Below are positions 52,439 through 62,247 of a stretch of DNA of 64,000 nucleotides, piece after piece. The DNA comes from an uncultured Litoreibacter sp. (GTDB lineage Bacteria > Pseudomonadota > Alphaproteobacteria > Rhodobacterales > Rhodobacteraceae): the NCBI GenBank assembly GCA_947504205.1, contig CANNGL010000001.1, positions 806,001 to 870,000 of the forward strand, given 5' to 3'. Position 1 is the first letter of the stretch. Each line of letters starts with the position of its first letter. A model generated the notes under the pieces. The model worked only from the letters and a program-made list of their open reading frames with translations. It made no database searches and was not told the origin of the DNA. A program made the translations under genes and the position numbers.

Positions 52439-53656
52439 ATGAACATCGCGGTCGACGATAACATTGCGAAACGCAACGTGGTTTTCCTTGTCGCCGCTCA
52501 GGCTATTCTGGGCGCGCAGATGCCGATGATTTTTGTCGTAGGCGGCCTTGCTGGCAACATGCTGTCACCCAACCCCTGTCTTGCGACATTGCCGATCTCG
52601 ATGATCGTTTTTTCTTCAATGACAACAGCGCCGTGGCTGAGCCCGCTCATGCAAAAGCACGGGAGGCGGACAGGCTTCATCATCGGCGCATTGGCCGGTG
52701 CGTTAGGTGCGGCGATAGCTGCTTTAGGATTATATGTCGGATCCTTCCTTCTGCTGCTCGCGGGCAGCTATCTGACCGGCATCTATATGTCGGCCCAAGG
52801 CTTCTATCGCTTCGCTGCAACCGACTGCGCCTCAGACGGCTTTCGACCCAAGGCGATCTCGTATGTTATGGCAGGCGGATTGCTGTCGGCGCTGTTCGGT
52901 CCGCAGCTCAATAAGGCTGTGATGGACTTCTCGGCCATTCCATTTTTTGCGACCTATCTGGCAGTTATCGCATTGAATTTAGGCGGTTTATTTCTGTTCT
53001 TCGGGCTACGCCTGCCGCCACCTGGCGCTGCGTCGGAGCAGGCGAGTGTGAAGGTTGCTCGCAGTCGTGCGGAGCTGTTGCGCACGCCGCGGATCGCGGT
53101 CGCGATCATCTGTGCGATGGTTGCCTATTCTCTGATGAACCTTGTGATGACCTCGACGCCATTGGCGGTTGTGGGCTGTGGTTTCTCCGAGATGCATGCC
53201 AACGACATTGTCTCGGCGCACGTCATTGCAATGTTTGCACCCTCATTTTTCACCGGGCATCTGATCGCGCGATTTGGCGTCGAAAAGATCGTGTCGGCTG
53301 GTCTGGTGATATTGACCGGAGCCGGTCTGGTTGCCTTGCAAGGTGTTGAACTTGCAAACTTTTATGTTGCACTCATCCTGCTGGGCCTCGGATGGAACTT
53401 CGGATTTATCGGCGCCACGACGATGCTGGCCGAGTCCCATGATCCGCATGAACGTGGTGTTGTTCAGGGGATGAATGATGCGATCGTCTTTGGCTGTGTG
53501 ACCATGGCGTCGCTGGCCTCGGGTGGCTTGATGAATTGCTCCGGCGGCACCGCAGTCGAAGGGTGGACAGCCGTCAATCTGGCGATGGTGCCGTTCCTGA
53601 CACTGGCGGGTGGCGCGCTGATCTGGTTGGTCATGCGACCACAAAAAGCGCTGTAG
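52439..53656 (+). CDS. MFS transporter
   Basis: A 405-residue protein with about twelve hydrophobic helices and an MFS-like loop between helices 2 and 3 (LMQKHGRRTGFIIGALAG). The conserved AQGFYRFAATDCA and LGLGWNFGFIGATTMLAE segments recall the MFS group near YfkF/UMF1-like proteins, but the substrate is unknown. It starts 29 bp after cobB and may be in that operon; a link to cobalamin precursors is only positional. Confidence 0.83.
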   Translation: MNIAVDDNIAKRNVVFLVAAQAILGAQMPMIFVVGGLAGNMLSPNPCLATLPISMIVFSSMTTAPWLSPLMQKHGRRTGFIIGALAGALGAAIAALGLYVGSFLLLLAGSYLTGIYMSAQGFYRFAATDCASDGFRPKAISYVMAGGLLSALFGPQLNKAVMDFSAIPFFATYLAVIALNLGGLFLFFGLRLPPPGAASEQASVKVARSRAELLRTPRIAVAIICAMVAYSLMNLVMTSTPLAVVGCGFSEMHANDIVSAHVIAMFAPSFFTGHLIARFGVEKIVSAGLVILTGAGLVALQGVELANFYVALILLGLGWNFGFIGATTMLAESHDPHERGVVQGMNDAIVFGCVTMASLASGGLMNCSGGTAVEGWTAVNLAMVPFLTLAGGALIWLVMRPQKAL

Positions 53657-53711
53657 GGTTTCCGTAGTTTATCCGTAGTTTTTCTGTAGCTACACGCGTC
53701 GTAACAAAATG

Positions 53712-54986
53712 TCAGAGCTTGGCGAAGCGCGCCTTTTGCGTGGCGCTCCATGTAACGGTCAGATGCGTGCCGTCTTCAGCCTGTTTTTCGTCATCCACAA
53801 CGTCCTGTTCGAACAACCATGCTCGCTTGCGCCCCTCGGCATAGGCGAGCACCAGATTTTCGGTTGTCATTGGTTCCTGAACGTGGGCGGGAATGATCGC
53901 CAGAAGCGTGTCCATCCCCTCGCCCGTCACGGCTGAGGTCAGAAATACGTCATCACGCCGCGCGGCGATGGTTTCAGCAGTTTCGCGCGCGTCAGGATCA
54001 AGCTGGTCGATCTTATTCCAGACCTCAAGCAAGGGGCGATCTTCATCTATGCCGAGTTCGGTCAGAATCGTTCGGACATCATCGGCCTGGCCCTCTGTTT
54101 CGGGGTGGGCAATGTCACGCACATGCAGGATCAGATCGGCGGCCAGCACTTCCTCAAGGGTGGCCCGGAACGCCGCAACAAGCTGGGTTGGAAGATCGGA
54201 GATAAAGCCGACCGTGTCCGACAGGATCACATCCAGCCCGTCAGGCAGGGTGACGGAGCGCATGGTCGGGTCGAGCGTGGCAAAGAGCATATCCTTGGCC
54301 ATCACCTCTGCCCCGGTCAGATGATTGAACAGCGTTGATTTGCCTGCATTGGTGTAGCCGACCAAAGCAACGATTGGATATGGCACCTTGGCGCGGGCCT
54401 TGCGGTGCAGTTCCCGAGTTTTGACAACCTTGGCCAGTTGCTTGCGGATACGCACAATCTGTTCGTCAATGGCGCGCCTGTCGGCCTCGATCTGGGTTTC
54501 GCCGGGACCGCCGACAAAGCCAAGGCCGCCGCGCTGCCGCTCAAGGTGGGTCCAGGCCCGGACCAGCCGCGTGCGTTGATAGCTGAGCGCGGCCAGTTCG
54601 ACCTGCAACACCCCTTCACGCGTCGCCGCCCTGTCCGAGAAGATTTCGAGGATCAGGCCGGTTCGGTCGAGGATCTTGACCTTCCAGTCCCGCTCCAGAT
54701 TGCGCTGCTGCACAGGCGTCAGGGGTCCGTCGATCAGGACGAGTTCAATTTCATTGGCTTTGAGCTGCGCCCCGAGCTCTTCAAGCTTGCCCGTTCCGAA
54801 AAGAGAGGCAGGCCGTATTTTCGGGAGCGACACAATATCGGAGCCGATCACATCAAGGCCGGGCAATGCGCGGGCCAATGACACGGCTTCTTCGATCGCG
54901 AACCGAGGATCGCGGCTGGTCTCTTGTTTCAGATCGGGATGCAGAACCCAGGCACGTGTGTCCGGGGTCTCGGTCGTTTCAACGAT
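53712..54986 (-). CDS. hflX: GTPase HflX (apparent ATC start)
   Basis: Ribosome-splitting/associated GTPase. From GTG 54884 the protein has 390 residues with GTGKLEELGAQLKANEIELVLIDGPLTPVQQRNLE, FVGGPGETQIEADRR, P-loop GYTNAGKSTLFN, switch II DTVGFISDLP and NKID. The same frame runs on upstream with TRAWVLHPDLKQETSRDPRFAIEEAV, typical HflX N-terminal sequence, back to an ATC at 54986 that overlaps the hfq stop (TAATC), just where TAATG would be expected. No ATG/GTG/TTG precedes it. I list the ATC start (424 residues); GTG 54884 would truncate the domain. Confidence 0.85.
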   Translation of the reverse strand: MVETTETPDTRAWVLHPDLKQETSRDPRFAIEEAVSLARALPGLDVIGSDIVSLPKIRPASLFGTGKLEELGAQLKANEIELVLIDGPLTPVQQRNLERDWKVKILDRTGLILEIFSDRAATREGVLQVELAALSYQRTRLVRAWTHLERQRGGLGFVGGPGETQIEADRRAIDEQIVRIRKQLAKVVKTRELHRKARAKVPYPIVALVGYTNAGKSTLFNHLTGAEVMAKDMLFATLDPTMRSVTLPDGLDVILSDTVGFISDLPTQLVAAFRATLEEVLAADLILHVRDIAHPETEGQADDVRTILTELGIDEDRPLLEVWNKIDQLDPDARETAETIAARRDDVFLTSAVTGEGMDTLLAIIPAHVQEPMTTENLVLAYAEGRKRAWLFEQDVVDDEKQAEDGTHLTVTWSATQKARFAKL

Positions 54987-55219
54987 TACTCTTCACCGTC
55001 ATATAGGCTGATCGGTTGCGCGGGCATGATGGTGGAGATCGCATGTTTGTAGACCAACTGCGACTGTCCATCCCGGCGCAAAAGCACACAAAAATTATCA
55101 AACCATGTGATAACGCCTTGTAGCTTCACTCCGTTGATCAGGAAAATCGTCACGGGAATCTTGGTTTTCCGAACGTGATTGAGGAATGCGTCCTGCAAGT
55201 TCTGTTTGTCAGAGGCCAT
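54986..55219 (-). CDS. hfq: RNA chaperone Hfq
   Basis: A 77-residue Hfq: Sm1 region [57 protein letters not shown] with the Sm2 YKHAIS motif. It forms a hexamer binding small RNAs and A-rich mRNA. It precedes hflX with overlapping ends and follows trkH after 137 bp, an order common in alphaproteobacteria. Confidence 0.97.
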   Translation of the reverse strand: MASDKQNLQDAFLNHVRKTKIPVTIFLINGVKLQGVITWFDNFCVLLRRDGQSQLVYKHAISTIMPAQPISLYDGEE

Positions 55220-55356
55220 GTTTTTCTTGCCTTTTTCTAGCCTGACACCGGTACGCCCGATGCCCCTGTCCCAGTTAAGTGGGAGTATTACTTGCCTTTT
55301 GGAAAGATTCCACCCCCGATTTCAACGTTCTAGCGGCAGGGACGGTTGGTCGCAGA

Positions 55357-56868
55357 TCAGCTGCGCCAGAAGTCGGGGTTAAAGAGCGCGATGAAGGCCA
55401 GCGTTTCGAGCCGCCCGACGACCATGGCGATCATAAGAATTGTTTTCGGCAGAGCGGGAAGGCTGGCATAGGTGAGCGTGTTGCCGGTCACCATATCGGC
55501 GAGTGGCCCGGTGGTGCTGAGCGCGGCGATGCCGAAGGCCACAGCCGCTTCAAAATCAAGGCCTGTCACCGTCAGTAAGACAATCACCGCCGCCACGCTC
55601 AGGCCGAAGAGCATGAAGAAAATCCAGGCCACAAAAGCGCCGTCGCGACGCAATTCACGACCCATCCACCCTGCGTTGCCTATGGAGCTTGGATGGATGA
55701 GTTGTTCCAGTTCGCGCACACCGTTTTTGTAAAGCGCGTAGACGCGCAGCAGTTTTACGCCACCGGCAGTGGTGGCGACCCCGCCGCCCAGCATTGCGAG
55801 GCCTGCAAATATCAGGCCGGGTGTCGGCAAGGCGGACCATGCACGCGCGGCGTCCCATTCCTGTGAGACAAAGCCCGTGGTGGTCAGGAACGACATCACA
55901 GTGAACAGAGCGCCCCAAAGCGCCGAGAGTGCCGCGAAGAAATTGTCTTCCTCATCAACATCAAAGGCCCCCACCCAATGGCGCAGGAACATGGCCAGGG
56001 TCACGGATAGGACAACCCAGAAGGCCAAGCGCAATTCGCGGTCAAACCGCAATCCCTTGATCACGGCAATGCGGTAGTCGTCCGTGAAGGTCTGGCGGGT
56101 GATTGCCAATATCAGAAAGACGAAGATCAGCGTTTCGGGGATCACACCCAGCGAAAGCGTGGTCGAGCCTTCATCCGGCACGATCCCACTGGTGGACAAG
56201 GTGGACATTGCCAGACACAGCGCGGTGAAGGCACGGGTGCCGGACAGGATCAGTGCAAGCCAAAGGATGAATGTCGCACCGATGTAGATGGGCAGCAGTT
56301 TTTCGCAGTAACGCACCAGCCGTTCCGACATATCTGCCGATTGGATCATCTGTTCGGTTTTCGTGTCAGCCCGGTGCCCTGCCCGCATCACCTCGAACCC
56401 GCCCAGATTGAGCGGGGCCATCACGGCAATCCCCGTCAGCAGAATGAAAAAGCCGCCCATCCACCCCACAATCGCCCGCCACAAATGCAGGGGATCGCTC
56501 AGACGACCGTCGATCTCGAAAATGCTGGCGCCGGTGGTTGTCAGGCTGGAGAGCATTTCGAAATAGGCATTGAAGTAGCTGACATCGCCGATGGCTTCGC
56601 GGAACGGCACGGCCATCATTGCGGGCAAGATGAGATACGCGCTGACCAGCGTGGTCAATTGGCTGCGCGCGGCATTCAGGGGCTTATGGTTCGCCGTGGC
56701 GAGGCCCACCAGAGTGGACAATGTGCCAAACAGGACTGCGCCATAGAAGAACGGCTGCGAGATGCGGTGCTGATCCAGCATCACCGCAAAAAGAGCCGGC
56801 AGCAGCATCGCCAGCGAGGTGATCCCCATCAGGACAACCATGAGTGGAAGACGCATCAGGACAGTCAC
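55357..56868 (-). CDS. trkH: Trk potassium uptake protein TrkH
   Basis: A 503-residue membrane protein with about ten helices and four degenerate P-loop selectivity regions: SSLTTTGASIF, STLSTSGIVPDEGSTTL, SFLTTTGFVSQEWD and AALSTTGPLADMV. It transports K+ with TrkA as the cytosolic gate. The GTG at 56868 follows GGGAGG; ATG at 56856 is an alternative start. Confidence 0.95.
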   Translation of the reverse strand: MTVLMRLPLMVVLMGITSLAMLLPALFAVMLDQHRISQPFFYGAVLFGTLSTLVGLATANHKPLNAARSQLTTLVSAYLILPAMMAVPFREAIGDVSYFNAYFEMLSSLTTTGASIFEIDGRLSDPLHLWRAIVGWMGGFFILLTGIAVMAPLNLGGFEVMRAGHRADTKTEQMIQSADMSERLVRYCEKLLPIYIGATFILWLALILSGTRAFTALCLAMSTLSTSGIVPDEGSTTLSLGVIPETLIFVFLILAITRQTFTDDYRIAVIKGLRFDRELRLAFWVVLSVTLAMFLRHWVGAFDVDEEDNFFAALSALWGALFTVMSFLTTTGFVSQEWDAARAWSALPTPGLIFAGLAMLGGGVATTAGGVKLLRVYALYKNGVRELEQLIHPSSIGNAGWMGRELRRDGAFVAWIFFMLFGLSVAAVIVLLTVTGLDFEAAVAFGIAALSTTGPLADMVTGNTLTYASLPALPKTILMIAMVVGRLETLAFIALFNPDFWRS

Positions 56869-56887
56869 GTCGGCGTTCCTCCCGGTT

Positions 56888-58264
56888 TCAGAAGAAATCT
56901 ATGGTGACTTGTAGCAGACGTTCGACTTCCGGCACGTCTGCGGCCATGGAGAAGATCACGATCACATCCCCCTCTTCGACCTTGGTCTGGCCAGTTGGGC
57001 GCACCACCTTGCCGCCTTTGAGCATGGCCCCCACGATCACACCTTCCGGAAAGCCTATGTCGCGGATGGTCTGGCCGGAAATTGGTGAGGTGGAGAGTAC
57101 CTCCGCTTCGATCACTTCGGCCTCGGCATCCCCGATGGAATAGATCTGGCGCACACGGCCGTGCCGGATGTGGCGCAGGATCGAGCTAACCGTCGTGGCC
57201 CGTGGGTTGATATAAGCGTCGATATCGAGGGGCGCCATAAGCGGCACAAGGGTCGGGTCATTCACCAGGCAGATGGCCATGGGGCAGCCCGCGGATTTGG
57301 CGCGCACAGCGGCCAGAATGTTGGTCTTGTCGTCATCGGTCACGGCCAGTACGGCATCGGCGCGGGAGATACTGGCCTCTTCCAGCAGCTCTGCGTTCAG
57401 GCCATCGCCATTGAGCACGATTGTGCGTTCCAGCGCATTGGCCGCCAATTCGGCGCAGGTGCGGTTCTTTTCGATGACCTTGGCCCGGACCCGCTCGGTT
57501 CGTGCTTCCAGAGCCTTGGCAACCGCAAGCCCTACATTGCCGCCGCCGATGATCACGACGCGTTCCTGCTTGGTGTTGCTTTTGCCAAATATCTCCAGCG
57601 TGCGCGGAACATCGTCGCGGTGGGTACAGACATAGATCTGATCCCCTTCGAACAACTGATCGCCCGCTTCAGGCGTGAACAGGTTTCCTTCGCGACGCAC
57701 TCCGACAACGATAGCGCGCAATGTGGAGAACAAATCGGTCAGCTGTCGCAAGGGCGTGTTGAGGACCGGGCAGTCTTCGTCCAGCAAAACCCCCAAGAGC
57801 TGGGCTTTGCCGCCCAGAAAATATTCCGTATCGAACGTGCTTGGCACGGAGAGGCGTTGGAGCGCGGCTTCCGCAACCTCCTTCTCTGGCGATATCACCA
57901 CATCAATCGGCATGTGATCGCGGCGATACAGATCGGAATAGATCGCGGTGAGATAGGATTGAGAGCGCAAACGCGCGATCTTGCGGGGAACGGAGAACAC
58001 CGAGTGGGCCACCTGACAGGTGACCATGTTCACCTCGTCAGAAAAGGTCGCTGCAATCACCATATCGGCATCACGCGCGCCTGCCTGATCGAGAATATCG
58101 GGATAGCTGGCAAAGCCAGTGATGCCTTGCACATCCAGGCTATCGGTCGCACGACGCACCAGATCGGGATTGTTATCCACCACAGTCACGTCGTTATTTT
58201 CGCCTGACAGGTGGCGCGCAATCTGCCAACCGACCTGCCCCGCTCCGCAAATGATGACCTTCAT
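56888..58264 (-). CDS. trkA: Trk potassium uptake NAD-binding protein TrkA
   Basis: A 458-residue protein with two RCK repeats, each with a Rossmann loop: MKVIICGAGQVGWQIARHLS at the N-terminus and VVIIGGGNVGLAVAKALE at about residue 232, each followed by a TrkA-C domain. It gates TrkH in response to NAD(H)/ATP. ATG at 58264 (MKVIICG) rather than the adjacent TTG. It ends 19 bp before trkH. Confidence 0.96.
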   Translation of the reverse strand: MKVIICGAGQVGWQIARHLSGENNDVTVVDNNPDLVRRATDSLDVQGITGFASYPDILDQAGARDADMVIAATFSDEVNMVTCQVAHSVFSVPRKIARLRSQSYLTAIYSDLYRRDHMPIDVVISPEKEVAEAALQRLSVPSTFDTEYFLGGKAQLLGVLLDEDCPVLNTPLRQLTDLFSTLRAIVVGVRREGNLFTPEAGDQLFEGDQIYVCTHRDDVPRTLEIFGKSNTKQERVVIIGGGNVGLAVAKALEARTERVRAKVIEKNRTCAELAANALERTIVLNGDGLNAELLEEASISRADAVLAVTDDDKTNILAAVRAKSAGCPMAICLVNDPTLVPLMAPLDIDAYINPRATTVSSILRHIRHGRVRQIYSIGDAEAEVIEAEVLSTSPISGQTIRDIGFPEGVIVGAMLKGGKVVRPTGQTKVEEGDVIVIFSMAADVPEVERLLQVTIDFF

Positions 58265-58472
58265 CAAGCAACCTTTGCTGGTTTCAGAAAAGTTGTCTGG
58301 CAGATGCCGTGAAGGGGGTCAATCGCGCTGTTTGCAGCACCTTGTTCCCACACGGCTCACCCGCCCTTTCTTGGGGTAAATATTGTAGCCAGCTCTGCGT
58401 GGACCACAACATAATCGGGTTCGCCGTGTTCACACGACAACGACAACTATTTTTTGACCAACGTGTCTTGCG

Positions 58473-59897
58473 TCAATCGGTTCCCGTTGGCTCCAGATCT
58501 TCCTGCACTTCGGCCACGCGCGTGCCTTGCTTGTTGGAGGTCACGACGCCAAGGCTTTTCAGCTTCCGGTGAAGGGCGGAGCGTTCCATTCCGACAAAAG
58601 CAGCCGTTCGTGAGATATTGCCGCCAAAGCGGTTGATCTGGGTCATCAGATACTCACGCTCGAAGAGTTCGCGAGCTTCACGCAATGGTAGGGTGGCAAG
58701 GCTTCCGCCAATGGCAATGCCGTTTGCGGCTTCGCCATTTCCTTCGGATTGCGGCACCTCGGTTGGGTCAATTTCCTCTGCATCACTGCCGAGGATCAGG
58801 ATCCGCTCCATCACGTTGCGCAACTGACGGATGTTGCCGGGCCACTGCATCGTTTGCAGCAAGGTTTTGGCTTCATCGCCCAGCTTGCGCAGAGGCAACC
58901 CTTGCACCTTGTTGAAGCCGGAGATGAAGAAATCAGCCAGCGATGGGATGTCCTCGCGGCGATCTTCGAGGCTTGGCACATGGATCGGCACGACGTTGAG
59001 ACGATGATACAGTTCTTCGCGGAACCGACCTGAGGCAATTTCAGCGCCCAAGTCCTTGTTCGTGCTGGATATTACGCGCAGATCGACGCGCACGTTGTCA
59101 TTGCCGCCGACGCGTTGAAACTGCTGTTCGACAAGCACCCGCAAGATCTTGGACTGCGTCCCGACTGGCATGTCGGCAACCTCGTCAAAGAAGATAATGC
59201 CGCCGTGGGCCTGCTCCAGCAGCCCCTGCTCGATCCCGCGTTCCTTGGTCTCGCGGCCGAACAGCACTTCTTCCATGCGCTCGGGCTCTACCGTGGCGCA
59301 GTTCACGGTTACAAACGGTGCATCCGCACGGTTCGAATTTGCGTGGATATATTGGGCAGCGAGGTCTTTGCCTGCGCCGGGACCGCCGGTCAGCATAACC
59401 CGACCATTGGTGTTGGTCACCTTGTCGAGTTGCGCTTGCAGCGCTTTGAAGGCCGAGCTTTCGCCGATCATTTCAGCCGCGCTGTTGTCGCCGCGCTTGA
59501 GTTGATTATTCTCGCGACGCAGCCGGGCCGTTTCCATAGCCCTGTGAATAACGACCATCAACTGGTCAATATTAAAGGGTTTTTCTATGAAGTCGTAGGC
59601 GCCCTGCTTGATCGCGGCAACGGCGATTTCGATATTTCCGTGACCCGAAATAATCACCACCGGCACATCCGGGTTATCGCGCTTCACGTGCTTGAGAATG
59701 TCGATCCCGTCCATGGCGCTGTCCTTGAGCCAGATGTCGAGGATCATCAATGCCGGGGGCTCTTTGTTCAGTTCGGCCATGCAGGCATCGGATGTGCCTG
59801 CGAGGCGGGTCGAATACCCTTCGTCTTTCAGGATATCCGAGATCAATTCACGAATATCGCGTTCATCATCTACAATCAGAATATCGCTCATGTTCAT
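58473..59897 (-). CDS. ntrX: Response regulator NtrX, without GAFTGA motif
   Basis: A 474-residue regulator: receiver domain (ILIVDDERDIRELI, acceptor Asp in LMILDIWLKDS), AAA+ domain with a degenerate Walker A (GGPGAGKDLAAQ) and a Fis-type C-terminal HTH (GGNISRTAAFVGMERSALHRKLKSLGV). The GAFTGA loop needed to contact sigma-54 is missing: the stretch reads EVLFGRETKERGIEQGLLEQAHGG. It should therefore not be a classical sigma-54 activator. GAGGAGTAGC precedes the ATG at 59897. Confidence 0.93.
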   Translation of the reverse strand: MNMSDILIVDDERDIRELISDILKDEGYSTRLAGTSDACMAELNKEPPALMILDIWLKDSAMDGIDILKHVKRDNPDVPVVIISGHGNIEIAVAAIKQGAYDFIEKPFNIDQLMVVIHRAMETARLRRENNQLKRGDNSAAEMIGESSAFKALQAQLDKVTNTNGRVMLTGGPGAGKDLAAQYIHANSNRADAPFVTVNCATVEPERMEEVLFGRETKERGIEQGLLEQAHGGIIFFDEVADMPVGTQSKILRVLVEQQFQRVGGNDNVRVDLRVISSTNKDLGAEIASGRFREELYHRLNVVPIHVPSLEDRREDIPSLADFFISGFNKVQGLPLRKLGDEAKTLLQTMQWPGNIRQLRNVMERILILGSDAEEIDPTEVPQSEGNGEAANGIAIGGSLATLPLREARELFEREYLMTQINRFGGNISRTAAFVGMERSALHRKLKSLGVVTSNKQGTRVAEVQEDLEPTGTD

Positions 59898-59922
59898 GCT
59901 ACTCCTCTTTTGTCTGGCTTGC

Positions 59923-62163
59923 TCAGGCCACATTTCTTGTTTGTTTGGCGTCGAGGCGCGGCAGCGTGATCACTGCCATCGCCCCAACATGGGTGCTTTC
60001 GTCAAATTGCGGCGCATCGGTCAGAGCCAGTGTGCCGCCATGCTCTTCAATGATCTTCTTCACGATGGGCAGGCCCAGACCTGTGCCTTTTTCTCGTGTG
60101 GTCACGTAGGGCTCGAACAGGCGCGCCCTGTCAGCGGGAAGACCAATCCCGTTATCAGCAATCGTTATTTTCACATGCCGTGCTGTTAGCTCACTTTGAA
60201 CGCGTATTTCCGGTGAAAACCCATCCTCGGTACCTTTTTCCGAATAGCTTTCAATGGCTTCTCCCGCGTTCTTGATCAGGTTCGTCAGGGCTTGCCCGAT
60301 CATGGTCTGGTCAATTTCGGTCAGAATTTCGTCGCTGTCGCTGGTCAGCGTGATCTCGACCCCGGGCTGACCGGATTGCTGCAGCACGACCGCATCCCGC
60401 AGCAAGGTCATCAGATCGGCCTCACGAAGATCGGGTTCCGGCATACGGGCAAATTTGGAGAACTCGTCGACAATCCGCCTCAAGTCATTAGTTTGGCGAA
60501 TGATGACGTCCGTATATTGCTCCAGCGCTTCGCTCTCATCGCCGGCCAGCGGCATGAATTTTCGTTTCAGGCGCTCGGCTGACAATTGTATCGGAGTGAG
60601 CGGGTTCTTGATTTCATGGGCGATACGCCGGGCGACATCGCCCCAAGCGGCCATTTTCTGGGCGGAGACAAGATCGGTTACGTCGTCAAAGGCAATCACA
60701 TAGCCCTCGCGATCCCCTTCCTGCGTGGTTCGGGTGGCCACACGCACCAAAAGGCTTTCCAACTGTCCGCGTCGGGTGAGCTTGATCTCCTCCTGACCAG
60801 TCCCGGCGCTGTTTGCGGAAACACGTTTGAAGAGATTTGCAAATTCGGGCACGCGGTCTGTCAGGTGGTCCCCTTCGATCCCGTCGAGGTCCAGCAGGCT
60901 CAAGGCGGCACGGTTCACAAACGTGATGTTGCCGTCGATATCCACACCAATCACACCCGCCGTCACAGAGGACAAAACAGAGTCGAATAGCCGCCTACGA
61001 CGTTCAATTTGTTCGGTATTTTGCAAAAGTGCGTCGCGTTGACCCTTCAATTGCCGGGTCATTTGATTGAACAGACGCCCCAGCATCGCGATCTCGTCAT
61101 CACCCTTGGCTTCGGTGACGCGCACATCAAGGTCTCCGGCACCAATGCGTTGCGCCGCCGAGGCCAGACGGCCCACCGGGCGGGCAAGGCGTTCTGCAAA
61201 CCACAAACCACCCCAGATCGCGGCTAGGATCAGGATCACCGCAAAGCCCAGGTAGATCAGCCCGAAGTCAAACAGGAGCCGCCCACGGTCATTTTCAAGC
61301 TGCTGATAGAGAAGAACGGTCTGTTGCGTGTCATCGAGCAAGTTGAGGATTTCGCCATCGACTTCGCGCGAGACATAAAGGTAGCGATCAATGAACGCGT
61401 CCAGCTTGTAGAGCGCGCGAAACTCGTTGTTGCTCCAATCCTCGATGATCACCAGCTCGCCTGCAGCGGCCTTGGCCAGATCATCGGCGTTGACCTGTTC
61501 GAAATCGAATAGATAGCTGCGCTCGCCACGGGCGGTCAGAATACCCGCGCCATCAATGAGATAGGCTTCCTTGAGGCCGCGCTGGACCCGTTGTTGTGCC
61601 TGACTGAGAATTTGCCTGGTGTCAGAATCCGACATGAAATTAGTAGCTTGTCGGGCGACATTCATGTAGCCGGACAGAATGCGGGTGTCGGTGATCAGAT
61701 CATCGCGCTGCTCTTGCTCATAGGCTTGCGCCGCAGACAGCGATGTTCCCACAACATTGCGAACTCTGTCGGAGAACCAGCCTTCCAGACCAAAATTCAA
61801 AGTGACGACAGCAAAGACCGCAACCAGAACGGTGGGCACCAGCGCGACGATGGCGAATACGCCTGTCAGCCGCAAATGAAGCTGTGATCCGGCAGAGCGT
61901 GCGCGTCTTGCGGCGATCATTCGTGCGATGCGTTGCGCCACCAGTGCGGCAATGACCAGCACATACACAAGGTCGGCCAATAATATGAACCGTATACCGC
62001 CGGAAGACGGATCGAGCTCTGACGGGCCCAGACCAAGATAGGTCAATACCGCCAAGACAGGACCAAGGAGCACCAGCCCGAAGGTACTGATGGTTTGAAC
62101 ACGCCTCTGCTTACGCAGCTGATTCAGCCTGTCCCAGCTCCCTGCTTTCGCCGGGGATTTCAT
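59923..62163 (-). CDS. ntrY: Sensor histidine kinase NtrY
   Basis: A 746-residue membrane kinase. Several hydrophobic helices at the N-terminus (about residues 20-110), a periplasmic sensing region, a further helix at about 300-320, HAMP (ERLARPVGRLASAAQRIGAGDLDVRV), PAS (RRRLFDSVLSSVTAGVIGVDIDGNITFVNRAAL), HisKA with DVARRIAHEIKNPLTPIQLSAERLKRKF, and HATPase (NLIKNAGEAIES, IADNGIGLP, KGTGLGLPIVKKI). It partners NtrX; functions include nitrogen, redox and envelope control in alphaproteobacteria. Confidence 0.95.
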   Translation of the reverse strand: MKSPAKAGSWDRLNQLRKQRRVQTISTFGLVLLGPVLAVLTYLGLGPSELDPSSGGIRFILLADLVYVLVIAALVAQRIARMIAARRARSAGSQLHLRLTGVFAIVALVPTVLVAVFAVVTLNFGLEGWFSDRVRNVVGTSLSAAQAYEQEQRDDLITDTRILSGYMNVARQATNFMSDSDTRQILSQAQQRVQRGLKEAYLIDGAGILTARGERSYLFDFEQVNADDLAKAAAGELVIIEDWSNNEFRALYKLDAFIDRYLYVSREVDGEILNLLDDTQQTVLLYQQLENDRGRLLFDFGLIYLGFAVILILAAIWGGLWFAERLARPVGRLASAAQRIGAGDLDVRVTEAKGDDEIAMLGRLFNQMTRQLKGQRDALLQNTEQIERRRRLFDSVLSSVTAGVIGVDIDGNITFVNRAALSLLDLDGIEGDHLTDRVPEFANLFKRVSANSAGTGQEEIKLTRRGQLESLLVRVATRTTQEGDREGYVIAFDDVTDLVSAQKMAAWGDVARRIAHEIKNPLTPIQLSAERLKRKFMPLAGDESEALEQYTDVIIRQTNDLRRIVDEFSKFARMPEPDLREADLMTLLRDAVVLQQSGQPGVEITLTSDSDEILTEIDQTMIGQALTNLIKNAGEAIESYSEKGTEDGFSPEIRVQSELTARHVKITIADNGIGLPADRARLFEPYVTTREKGTGLGLPIVKKIIEEHGGTLALTDAPQFDESTHVGAMAVITLPRLDAKQTRNVA

Positions 62164-62247
62164 CTGCTTTCTACCGCCTTGCCACTTGTTTTTGATGTGA
62201 TCTCTGAACGTAGATGACGCCCATTTGCCACGGTGACTGTTGCCACT

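Noticed and set aside
53657-53711. Short tandem TCCGTAGTTT-like repeats between the MFS and hflX genes
   Set aside because: Three degenerate copies in 30 bp, no symmetry or regulatory pattern; too weak to report as a finding.
57161-58207. 348-codon plus-strand frame opposite trkA
   Set aside because: Antisense shadow of a GC-rich gene; trkA has both RCK motifs and explains the region.
59115-59969. 284-codon plus-strand frame opposite ntrX
   Set aside because: Antisense shadow with His/Arg-rich composition and no family resemblance.
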